Assembly: GCF_003073045.1 (NCBI RefSeq)
Contig: NC_037595.1
Span: forward strand, 620,001 to 684,000
From: Pomacea canaliculata
Taxonomy: Eukaryota > Mollusca > Gastropoda > Architaenioglossa > Ampullariidae
Direction: 5' to 3'
Length of the DNA stretch: 64,000 nucleotides
The first letter of the stretch is position 1; every line of letters starts with the position of its first letter. This document shows positions 47,546 to 58,800 of this stretch, one piece after another. Made by a program: the position numbers and the translations under genes. Under the pieces are notes generated by a model that ran no database searches, was not told where the DNA came from, and saw only the letters and a program-made list of their open reading frames with translations.

Positions 47546-50500
47546 CTACACAGCCGATGCCGGGTGCTTTGAAGTAGCCCCACACACCTGTGCAGATGGA
47601 CGATGTGTGGTGTTGAAGGTTGTGTTGGACAGTCAGTCGTGGGCTCACAAGGTGCCAGCAGTCGGTGTACAAATGAAAGAAGTGGGTGGCAGGGTTTCTG
47701 TTTAATTACTTTCCTTGAGGGCTGCAGCGCCCTCTAGTCTCTAGTGACCCAACCCCTCATCTCGCACCTACCCACCTCTTGGTCAACACGCTGCACACAC
47801 CTTTCCACTGCGAGTCTCGAGGTGTGCACCAGTCAAACAGCAACAAACTTTATTGCCCATTCAAACAAACAAATGTTGCAACATTTGCTGGCAAAGAAAG
47901 ACTCTACTGCCACAACTGCATGCTTGGACAAGGAATGAATACATGAAGAACAAATCCTCCTAGTAGCTGGAAGAAGCAGCGAGGAATACCTGCAGTCTCT
48001 CTCTCTCTCCTTGAACACGTTGTGCACGTGCAAGAGTGGGCGCCGCCAGTCTCCAAGCAAGCATCTCCGGGAAACTCTCGAGTTGCTCCTCCTTGCAGCT
48101 TTCATGGAGGCTCCAAGGCCCATGATTTATATGGCGAGCTATGAGCTAGCGGGGTGGTGAGGTTCGACTCTCATTTGTGTCCCACTGCGCCACCCTAATG
48201 ACATCTCCTTCTCAAGAGCTCTGTGCGATATTCAGCTACATCCCGGTCTATCGATAGGTGCGTATCGAACTTCCACATGACTACACAAGTAGACAGTTGC
48301 TGATGTGGACAGTAAGACATAAGGAGGCTGGACACTGAATTTTCCTGTCAATGACCGTTTGCACAGGTAACTAGCTCCTGGTGCACGGGCCACGTGATCA
48401 GAGTGGCGCCAGCTGACAGGGTAGGACTGAGAAACTGTACATTGCTCTCGCACCTTCTCTCGTCAGTCAGAGAACAGAGCAGAAATATAGACAATGTCAT
48501 ATTAGAGGTTGGAAACAGGTAGAACACTACAAACGTGTAGTATCAGAGAGTAGAGACAGAAACACAGGACACAAGCACAGTTACAGAGTAGAGAGATAGG
48601 AGAGAAACACTAGACAGACATGTAGTAGACAGCTAAGACACCTGAGAGACATGTGACATATGTAATAGACAACTTACATACACTAGAAACATATATTGAG
48701 AGTAAATATAAACACTAGAAACATGTAGTATCAGACAGATAGAGTAGAAATACTAATGTCAGAGAGTAGAGGTAAACACTACAAACACTAACATCACAGA
48801 GTAGAGGTAAAGTTCAAACATCTCCTGTAGTTCAAGAGAGTAAAGACCGGGTGAAGACAGTAGAGACCTGTGACTCTACAGACTAGAAGCAGGCTGAAAA
48901 CTCTAGACACGTATCGTAACAGCGAGCGAAGCGCACATTTCGCCACCCCGGGTGGGACGTAGCGGTACACCTGCGGGTGGTTCACCTGCCGAAGGTATGA
49001 GGAAAGCAATCAAAGGAGCTGCAAGGTGCGAGAACTTTACTACACCGTTACCCAGGAGTGGAGGTTGTCTGGTGTCGCTAGGCGAGCGTCAACACCAAAG
49101 TACCCCGAGTGCATGTAGATGGCTGCTTAGTGTGGTGTGGAGATGCTGTGGTCGTACACCAAGGGGTGGGGAGTAGGGTGAGGAGTAGGGGGGTAGGGTG
49201 GGACTCGGGGAGTGGGAGGGTGGTGTGTAGCCTGGCAGCAGGGCAGTAGACATGTTTCTTGCTGGTGGCCTGACGATGACAACATCAGCACCTTGACCCC
49301 GGGGTCAGACTATCGTCAAATGTGTCCCAGCTGAGGAGCAGAGTGTAAGATGGAGACAGGGGGACAACAACACGGGGACAGACAGACAGACAGACAGACA
49401 GACAGAACATGAAATACATTGTCTGTACGTGCATACGTGTATGTGCATGTGTACGTATGTGTGTTTGTGTGTGTGTGTGAGTAGACTGGTGTAGAGTATT
49501 CTCTCACTGTCTTTAATTGGCTTATTTTTAAGGTTCATTTTTTAACGGGGACCTTGGTGGTTTATTTCACTCTGATCCAATTGTATGGGTTTTATTTCTT
49601 TTTGTTTTTTTGGTTTTTTTTTTCATTTTGAACTGAGTATGGCAGGATGTGCACCAGCTCTCGTTGGCGTGTTTTTGTGTGAATGACACTCGTTATACAG
49701 AACACGAACCCCGTGTCATATAAACAACCTTCTTAATTGCTAATTTACCTGTGGAACGCGCACAGTCGTTGTCAAGCCACCTACCCGCATCGTGCACGTG
49801 TCGGGTGGCGGGCACGTTACTGCCATCGACCAGTGAGTGAAGACGTGAAGTGATGCGTGCCTGGCGTCAACCGCCAGCAACAACCCCTCGACAGACTCCG
49901 GCCCTCGTCACGGGCTCGCACCACCACCAGATAATAACGCCAGCAGCACGTGCAGGCTGTTGACGTCAGCACCCAGGGGGCGCAAATCAATGTGGCGGCC
50001 AGCAGCTGGGTGCTCGTTCTTTAATCTGTAATCAATGGCGGCTTTACGGCTGTGGGCAGAGCTCAGCACTAAGCCCCTGGAGATGAGCGGCGTTCACTCG
50101 CACCGACATGAACACTTCGTTCGCTCGCCTACATCCGGGCACCCGCTGATTGTACCTCGTGACTGTCTCCCGCTTACAACTTACAATTGCTTGTGGTGGT
50201 GCTGGGCCCTTCTTTATGGCTCTTCATAATCAATCAACTCATCAATCAATCAGTCAATCAATGGCTCGGTCTCCCACTGAGATATTACAAGAATTATTCA
50301 AACAAAAAAACAAATAAATTAAACCGCAATTAGAACTACTGTCACGACCAGTTCAAACAAATTTAGACTGAGGAAAGCCAGACAACACTGACAATTAATT
50401 AGCTCACAAAATTCATACTCACTGGGAGACAAAATGTGGTCCCGAGGACCAACATGATACGTGCAGACAGTATTTTCTAAAGCAAGAAGTCTCCCCCAAC

Positions 50501-51222
50501 CCTTACACTCCGGTGAGGGGGGCTTGTATTATTATTACTATTATTTTTATTTTTACTAGTGTTACACACGGTCTTGGGAAACACTTGTTTTCGTCTTGAA
50601 ACAGCAAAAAATGGTTTAATGTCATTTTAATTCCGAGCAAATCCTGGTTACAGCTGTTGGGACTAGTTTGTGGCCACCTGTTTCATCTTAGTCGACATGA
50701 ATTAGCCGGGATTAATAGTTGAGAGAGAGAGAGAGAGAGAGAAATAGGAGAGGGAGGGAGGACACTGGGGATCAATAGGCTGATTGTGGGTTTATTGCCT
50801 GGCCTCACCTCTGATTACATGTCAACACGAAAACTTTCGTCCACACCGTTGTCGTTCGTGTGTGTCTGTGTGTGACACGGTTTGTTTGTTTCTTGCTTTA
50901 TAATGTGCGAGTGTTTATTGATGTTGTTTGCTTATTATACTTTATGGTTTAATACTATGTGTGTGTGAGTTTGTGTTATTCTGCGTGAGCAGTACTCTCC
51001 TTGTCACAGAGGGTCACGTGACGTAGCGCACCTCCCTTAATCAATGTGCAAATATTAATGTGCAGCATCTGCCTCCTGTAATTGTGAGATGACACATAGG
51101 TGCACACCTACACCCGCTGTCCGCCGCTGGTCCACATCGTCTGAGTCTTTGTGAACACTCGGTGGAAATCAGTGTCTGCTTCCCGGGTGCACCCTGCTTG
51201 CTACCTGCAGCATCTCTCCACC
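47546..51222. other. 3.7-kb quiet stretch upstream of the glycosyltransferase, no gene recognised
   Basis: Single-copy sequence with small features only. A tRNA-like patch lies near 48130-48190 (GGTTCGACTCTC on plus, TGGCGCAGTGG on minus). There is a loosely repeated AGAGTAGAGACAGAAACAC-type patch at 48470-48810, a CAGA run at 49378-49404, a T-rich patch at 49590-49630, CAATCAATC repeats near 50230-50270 and a GA run at 50712-50740. The 3' few hundred bases should include the promoter and 5' untranslated region of the next gene, but I see no clear TATA box. Confidence 0.4.
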
Positions 51223-53301
51223 ATGAGTAAGTCCGTCTTCTCTACCCGTCCACACGCTAGTATGCCACCCGCCATCGTCTACAGGTTGTAGAAGCTACTC
51301 CTCTTTCACGGACACCCACCCTCTTTCCATTTTTCATTCGTTCCGAAGGTGGCTCACTCGTCTCCCAGCGTGTGTCCGATGTCAAGATAAGTTTGAAGTC
51401 GTTTAGTAGTGTTGATATGAGCAGCACAATGGCTACTAGTCCTGACAGTATTGTGAGTGACATGTCTGCTGTAGTTTTCATGACATGACTAGTGACATGT
51501 CTGTTGTAGTTTTCATGACATGACTAGTGACATGTCTGTTTTCATGACATGACTAGTGACATGTCTGTTTTCATGACATGACTAGTGACATGTCTGTTTT
51601 CATGACATGACTAGTGACATGACTAGTGACATGTCTGTTTTCATGACATGACTAGTGACATGTCTGTTTTCATGGCATGACTAGTGACATGTCTGTTTTC
51701 ATGACACAACTAGTGACATGTCTGTTTTCATGACATGACTAGTGACATGTCTGTTTTCATGACATGACTAGTTCTCACGAGGCCTCAGCGTGTGGACTGT
51801 TTGTCTGTCTGTGTGTGTGTGCCGACACCACTGATTGTGTGGATGTCTGTCTGTGAGTCTGCAGTCAAGCGTTTGTGTATTTGTACTCGTATCTGTGTTT
51901 GCTCGAGCTTGTACAAGTGTCTGTGTCCGTGTATGTGTCTGTCTGTATGTCTGTGTAGCACGCGTGTCTCTCTGTGACACTACAGACAACTCTAGAAGTC
52001 TGTTCAGACTGTGTTCACTTCAGAGCCGCAGGTGATGGAGGTCGAGTGTAGCAAGTGTGTGTGTGTTAGTGCGTTAGTGTGTTAGTGTGTTAGTGTGTCC
52101 TCACTCACTGCCTCAGTCCTGTACAAAGATGAGTTACTCATCAACCCCGCGCCCTGTTGTGTCGTCTGTCTTGCTGACCTTCCGACTCACCTTTTTAATT
52201 CTGTTGTTCTGTCACGTGACAGGAAAGTACTCCCTGGTTAGGGGCTGCTACCACCCCGTCAACAGAGGGCGCTGGCGCTACATTCGCTGCCTGTGCCTCC
52301 TCGTCTTCGTCTTCTTCACCATGCTCTTCCTCCTTCTGGCCTCTTGCAGGCTCATACCACGTGACATGTACCACGTGACAGATATCGAGGATGCCCTCTT
52401 CTTTGACTGGATGCACGGAGACTACTTCCGGTTGCGCGTGGAAGAGGAGCAGCAGAGCGTCACCGTTCCCAGCATCATCATCATTCAGCCCTCGCCCGAC
52501 GCTCCCACCTCCTGCACCAACGACACCTACATTGTTGCTCTGGTTGCCTCCCTTCCAAGCGAGGCCTCCAGCAGACACACGGTACGAGTCACGTGGGGTC
52601 AAGCTGCCATCACACGCACCTGGCCTGCCGCCGTCATCACGGCCGAGGTCAGACTCTTCTTCTTCCTGGGCAAGCCCCGGACAGACGCCGAGCTGCAGTG
52701 GATCCAGAAGGAAGCAGAGGATTTCCAGGACCTCGTGGTGATGGACTTCGAGGACACCTACAGGAACCTCACCCTCAAGACCCTGGCGGGGCTGAATTGG
52801 ATCAGCCAGCACTGTTCGCAAGCCAGCTTTGTCCTCAAGGCCGACCAGGACACCTTTGTGCACATACCTCGCCTCTTGACCCTGCTGTACACCTACCAGA
52901 ATGTCTTCCGCAACGCCTTGCTGGGGCAGGTCATGTACAACCCACCTGTCGTCACTTCCGGCAAGTGGGCCATTACGGAGGATGAGTACCCTTTCAGTAC
53001 CTATGCCTCCTTTGCTAGTGGCCCTTGTTATCTGCTGGACAATACCGTGGTCCCTGACCTGCTGGTGGCCTCCCGATACATGCCCTACATTCCTTTCGAG
53101 GACGTGTTCATGGGCTGCCTGGCCAAGACCATCGGACTCTCTCGACTCCGCGTGGAGCCTTTCTTGATTGACCAATTCCACAACAAGTCCTTCTGTAGCT
53201 TCACGCATGACAGGGATAGTCACATTGCTCTCACCTGTCTGTCCAGCAGGCAGATGGTCGGTGTGTGGGAGGTTCTGGGCCAAGACAGACAGTTGTGCTG
53301 A
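51223..53301 (+). CDS. beta-1,3-galactosyltransferase-like enzyme (GT31), two coding exons
   Basis: Proposed coding exons are 51223-51226 (ATG A, in CTCTCCACCATGA, followed by the donor GTAAGT) and 52223-53301. The intron ends CTGTTGTTCTGTCACGTGACAG. The join gives 360 aa in one frame with a textbook type II layout: a short basic tail (MRKYSLVRG...), a membrane segment at about 24-43 (LCLLVFVFFTMLFLLLASC), then a lumenal domain. GT31 landmarks are RVTWG (123-127), FFLGKP (148-153), DFEDTYRNLTLKT (176-188), a DxD as ADQDTFV (D209/D211), the block YPFSTYASFASGPCYLL (257-273) and FEDVFMG (293-299). The family transfers galactose or GlcNAc in beta-1,3 linkage in the Golgi, using UDP-sugar and Mn2+. 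Possible N-glycosylation sites are N101, N183 and N322. The donor and acceptor sugars cannot be told from sequence. If the intron is kept, a start at 52129 would add a second hydrophobic stretch (390 aa). Confidence 0.9.
51455..51775. repeat. 29-bp minisatellite inside the glycosyltransferase intron
   Basis: About eleven copies with CTAGTGACATGTCTGTTTTC and ATGACATGA. It contains the self-complementary ACTAGT and many TCATGACATGA palindromic words. It lies wholly between the proposed 4-base exon and the main exon. Confidence 0.95.
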
Positions 53302-53990
53302 CGGCAACAGCGGTTCCACAGAAGATTTCAGTTTAAAAATCACAACGAATAAGGAGTGTCGTGCTCACAGACATGCAGTGGCCATTGAGGAGTACTCATG
53401 GTTGCAGTGTGGTTGTAGTGGTAGTCAGGACGATGGTGATGGCTAAGAATGAGAGGGAATGGTAACGTTTGGGAAGACTGCGAAGTTTCTGAGTAAATCT
53501 TCATTTCCCTTCTCTCTCACTCTGCTTGCTGTCTGGCGCACATACACAATGAGCTAGTGGAGGTGGGTGAGGTAGTGTTTGAGCGACAGGTAGAATACTT
53601 GAGAGAGAGAGAGAGAGAGAGCGAAAGCCAGTGAGTGAGAGACGGAAAGGAACAAGTAGAAAGAGAAGAATATTGAAAGAGTAGAATATTGACAATGCAG
53701 CATGATTCCAAGTTGAAAGGGAATGTTACTGTCTGTATTTTTATCTGTTGCACTTTGCATACACTCGATCATTCAGGATTAACTGTCAATCAATGTTAAT
53801 CTTTTTAGGAACAAAATGTGTCGGTGTCGTGAGATGTTGTATTCTTTCTTCTAGTCGTTCAGTCGTTCTGTGCTGTGTAAGACATTGTGTAAACCATGTA
53901 TAGCGCACGCAAGTCTTACAAAGTCATCGAAACAGCAGGGAATGGTCTCTAACTTGTAGTTGTGCTTGCTGTGTGATTAAATAAACAAGT
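53302..53990 (+). other. 3' untranslated region of the glycosyltransferase gene
   Basis: Non-coding sequence from the stop codon to just past the polyadenylation signal. It contains a GA microsatellite at 53600-53622. Confidence 0.6.
53980..53985 (+). promoter_or_regulatory. polyadenylation signal AATAAA
   Basis: AATAAA within GATTAAATAAACAAG, the first canonical hexamer on the plus strand after the glycosyltransferase stop. It is followed by a T/G-rich stretch (TTTTATGATGTG), as expected for a downstream element. Confidence 0.65.
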
Positions 53991-54239
53991 TTTATGATGT
54001 GATTACTGATGCTTAACACTGTGCTTGTCATACAGTTATTACTGTACAGCTAAAAGGATCATTTACTCGGACACTGGTGTGTGCGATGTCAACCCTGACC
54101 CGGTGACAGCAGCTTGACTGATGAAACTCAATTGAGGATGAACAAAGCGAACACGAGCAAATGCGTTTTACCTACCCTAGAGTTTATGAGCAAAAAGAAC
54201 ACATGCACCAAACAGCTAGGCCCTAGGAAAGTTCTCACA

Positions 54240-54470
54240 GTGATGGTGAACCACAGGTAGCTATATAGCCCTTCGGTCTGTGGGGAGAGGACAGGTGGCT
54301 ATACCTCCTCTACCTACCTTTCCTTAGCCCTCTAATCAGTCATAAGTAGACCAACTGGGAGAAGAAACCTGAGCCAAACGGGTATCCAACCGATTCGTAA
54401 AGGCGCCTCCAGCCTCTAAGACCGGGGCTTTAACCCTTGGCACACCAAGTGATCCTGCCGTGACTACAAC
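54240..54470 (-). mobile_element. tRNA-derived SINE, family B (minus)
   Basis: On minus the element begins near GGCAGGATCACTTGGTGTGC and has a B-box-like CGGTTGGATACCCG about 65 bases later, as in a tRNA-type pol III promoter. A non-tRNA body follows, with GGTTTCTTCTCCCAGTTGGT and GCTATATAGCTACCTGTGGT. No poly-A tail or target duplication is obvious. The tRNA type is not identified. Confidence 0.55.
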
Positions 54471-55804
54471 AACTTATATTTACTTATTCTTGATTTCAAA
54501 TGTGCTCCTCATCAACGTGAGATAAATATTATTAATTACACTTATAAAACATTCTTTTAAACAAACATAACAGAAAATTTAAACGTTAAATTAATTGTCT
54601 GTGAGAAACACAGTCAGACCAGCACAACTGAGACGTTTGCTATGAGTGTAGCAATAGCAACACTTGCTGCACCAGTGAAATGATATCACTGGCTGTACAC
54701 GGATATTAAACTGTATGTAATCGGGTAGAAAATGTGCACATTGTATTGCTAAAAATTGTATAATCAGTTTTTCATGTAAAAATATATATAGACTCTTATG
54801 GGAGAAGTTTACAAATTTTATTGGCTTACGGTTGAAATAAACAAAATATTTATTGCTAAAATTGCTTGTATCACCGACATATAGCTTTAGAAACCCCATC
54901 AACTAATTTGAGCAAAAACAGTTGAAAAATTTCTTTAAAAATGGGATTTTCTTGGTAAACAACCCTGACGACGTAGACTTGGTAGGTTAAGGGTAAAACA
55001 CTCGGGTACCCACCCGACTCGTACAAGGGAGACAGTCAGGCTGTGAGTAGCGTCCCTTGACTGTGCGGGAAATTACAAATGGCGACGTGAGCAGACGAGG
55101 ATGATGTGAGCACGATGTGAGTAGACGAGGACGACGTGAGCAGACGAGGATGATGTGAGCACGATGTGAGTAGACGAGGACGATGTGAGCAGACGGGGGC
55201 GACGTCAGCAGACGAGGACGGACTGCTTATCTTTAGCTTATGAGTTATGACAGAAATCACACCTCACCCACTCTTGTACGTAAATAAATGACTTACCTTT
55301 TGAGATGCGAACCCGCGTACATTTCACATTTTCACAAAGTTGTCTAGTGAATGATTGAAAGATATCACAGGAATTATCATAAACTTTATGATAAAGTTAG
55401 CGAACTGGATCGCAGCCAACTTTGGCATCCTCCGTGCATATGCCTATTCTACACACTTGTCGTTGATTCCTTGATTAACAGACCTGTGGATTTTTGGAAA
55501 TGAAATAGTTTGAACTTTACAATAAAAGTAATGAAAATCGCCTTCCCTGAGCTTTCCCAGCAAAGCCACAGGATCGGAGGCCATCATGCCTAAAGGGTTA
55601 CATAGAACCCGACTAGTTCAATTGTATTCACATCTAACAGTCTTTAAAAAAAAAAAAATTTAAAGCATGAGACTTACAAATGATAGAGTAAAATGTTCTT
55701 GCAAAATACAGTAACTAAGTAAAAACTACATCACATTACCAACGGCTGGTGCAGTATAAGTCCATCAAAACTAAGATGTTTTAATCATCATGTAGATGTC
55801 AGAA
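54471..55804. other. AT-rich intergenic stretch with a family-B SINE fragment
   Basis: At 54950-55060, minus strand, TACGAGTCGGGTGGGTACCC matches TACGAATCGGTTGGATACCC of the full SINE, so this is a second, degraded copy. At 55085-55210 there is a ~20-bp GACGATGTGAGCAGACGAGG array with minor variants. The last few hundred bases should include the promoter or a 5' untranslated exon of the MMS22L homologue; I could not place it. Confidence 0.5.
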
Positions 55805-55805
55805 G

Positions 55806-58800
55806 ATGACTGATTCTACCTACTCAATGACCCCACCAGTCTCCCCATACCAGTATGGTATGGACTTGGAGATAACTGAAACAGAAACATCTGCATCAGT
55901 TAAAACAGGTAAGAAGCTTGAACAATATCTAGTCAGTAGATACTGTCTGATGGCATGTATTATGCTCTCATATCGTACAAAATTAGTTTCCTTTTCTGTT
56001 AGGGGAGGGTCTGGTGGCGCAACAGTTAATGCCTGTCACCAATACAGTGAAGGTTGAATGTCTTGGGTTCAGCTCTTATTTTGGGCACCATGTTCTTTCT
56101 CTGCATATTGCATCTGTTTACAGGACTGGCTGCATTGCTGTGATATAGCTTTAGTTGCTCGCCTGGTTTTTAGGAGACACTCGTGAGATAAACTTTATAG
56201 TGATTAGCCACATCTTCAAAAAAAAAAAATGAGCTGTTTACATAATAAGACTTTCATACTCAGCTCCAAACTTTTGATGTTTTAAATAGTGGATGAATAA
56301 TTAAGAGAGTCCTTGCTGTGCTGTTGTCTTGCCCAACAAGGCAGTGTTGATAGAAAAGAGTAGATGTCACACCTTTTTAAGCCTCCGTTATCATGTGTAT
56401 TTTATGTTTTGTGTACCTGTACATTATAGAATAAAATTTAGTAAAGGCAATTAAAAAGTCAAACAATCTTTTCCTGTGCTACCAGTTAAATTTTAGCATT
56501 TAAATTATGTTGAATTTTAGATCATTTTAATGGTAAATTTGTAATATTTACTTGATAAGCATTACTAAGGTCGACTCAGCATTATGGTAAAGTTTGTTTG
56601 GGGACTAGTTTCCCTTCTGACATTTCTGACTTTGTTTTGTGTAACATTCTAAACACTGAAACTGTCAGTTTTAGAGTTAAAGTTTTATGATTTTTTTTTT
56701 ACATCATGTATCATTCTTATCAATAAGAAACTTTTAAGAAATATACATGTAAGAACACATAGACACAATTTTGCTGGTAGGAAACAACTCATTTCTACTG
56801 GTGGAAGCAGCATATTTCTGCTGTGGAGGCGAGGCATATCCTGGCAGAGAGCCACACCTGTATGAACATTTTTCTTTCCACAAAAATGGTGTCATAAAAT
56901 CTGGCGCTCTTGACCGGTGAGATTGCATCAAGAGGGTGTTGTCTGTGTTTACTTGTTGCTGTTTCATACTGGTGCATGTGCATATTGTTTGAGCATATGG
57001 ACATATACATGTGTGCATGTTTGTGTTCAGTGTGAGGTTTCTACCAAGCAACGTGTGCATGTTTGTGTTTAGTTAGATATATCTGCCGATGAACATGTGA
57101 TCATGATTCTGTGTTCAGTGAGAAGTATTTTCCAGTGAATTCATGTGAGCAAATATGTGTTCACAAAGAGGTATCTGCTAAGGAAGAAATGTCGTGTATC
57201 CTCACCGTTTGTTAGCTGTTACTTGTAGAGCAATCCTTCCTGGGAATTATGTGTGCCACCCAAATTCATTTAAATTTTAGCAGGTCGTGAGTAGTAAATC
57301 TAAAAGTAAATTTATTAATTTAACCAAATTTATTCACCTCTTATTATCACTGTTTAAATAATTTCTATACATTTTTAGTATTATGTAGCTTTCTCATCAT
57401 GTGAATGGAGAATATAATTTACACATGAGATTTTTAATATAGTATAGGTCGGCTTTGTTTAGTTTACTGTTTATGGATAAAGATGTCCCCTAGGATTATA
57501 ACCAAATAGGAAAAAAATGTTTGCATTTGTGAAACTGCTTATTCTTTTGTTTCTTTTTTATTTTCAAAAGGCTGATGCCACCACAACCAAATCAAGAAGG
57601 GTTTGAGCCATCCCTTACACTGTTTGGCTTCACTTTCTTTTACCTGGCTTTGGAGGAGGAAGAAGAAAGAGACAGGCTGTTCATGTTAGCTCGGTAATAA
57701 TTTATGTACAGTGATGTTTATAGCCAAAAACACTGCACAGTATTTGGCAACACTTCTTTTATCATTGATTTGTGACTTGAATTTATCAGTAAAGATGGAC
57801 ATTGTAGTAAACATTTCTGTGCGTGAATTCTAAGAAATACCCAAAGTTGCACAATCTGACAAATTACGTACCGATTCTGCTGTGCTGAAGCTGAGAGTGT
57901 ATGTGGAGTAATAGCTACCTTTCTTTGGAACCTGTCTGGCTGGTCTTCGCTTGCTCCACATACACTTGAGTTAAATACATTTTCTGCATTTAACCAGACT
58001 TTGTGAACAACAATTATTCTGGTTTGATTGATGCGTGTTATTACATTTTAGCATGACTCTTTACATCCATTATCGTCTTTTGAGTTTCATCAGTTTCTCT
58101 TCACTGGTATGCACATCTCAAGTTAAATAACCTGTTGACAGAGTTAACAGGACTTGTTGGTTGTCACTTTATGTTCCTGCTCATACTGCGTTCAGTCTCC
58201 AGCTCTGAGATTGACCAGGGCTTTATATTTTTAACTACTCAGCTTCTTACATTGCATATCTTGTGCACTGGAGCAGGACTTCGTAATATTTTTTGCCGCA
58301 AGAAACATTTCCAGTTTGGGATTCTTCTTTTTTTCAGGCAAGCAATCAGGGATGTGAGAAATGTCAACGATCAAGGTACTCTTTTTGAAATTAATGGCTT
58401 GGCAGATAGTCATTACAAACGTATGAAATTTAAATAATTTGAATTTGAAAATTTTGTTTGAGGTTTTGCATTTTTACTTCAGAATTCATATGTACCTGAG
58501 AGCCATCAGTATTGTCACACAGCATTCTGACTGGAATCTTGCTTGCCATTCATTACAGTTATTGGAATGCAGAATTCTGATTGGAATCTTGCTTATGCAA
58601 TAGTTATGTAACAGATGTAAGAAAAAGTTGACTTCCAATGCATTTTCTTTAATATAAAATAGATCAGTATAAACAATGCTTGGTTGTCAACATTTTCCTT
58701 TGTTCTCACTTTTTCAAGACAGTGCCAAGAAGGTGTCAAAACGGCAAGAGCTGATAAAGTTTTTACTCTATGTGAAGGACTTCATAAAAAGGCGAGCCAA

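Noticed and set aside
52087..52128. Upstream extension of the glycosyltransferase frame
   Set aside because: The first codon is GTG inside a GTGTTAGTGTGTTAGTGTG repeat, and an acceptor-like CCTCAG follows at 52111. The first ATG is at 52129, and the spliced start at 51223 gives a better protein.
52195..53343. 382-codon minus-strand frame
   Set aside because: Shadow of the glycosyltransferase exon; the plus frame carries all GT31 motifs.
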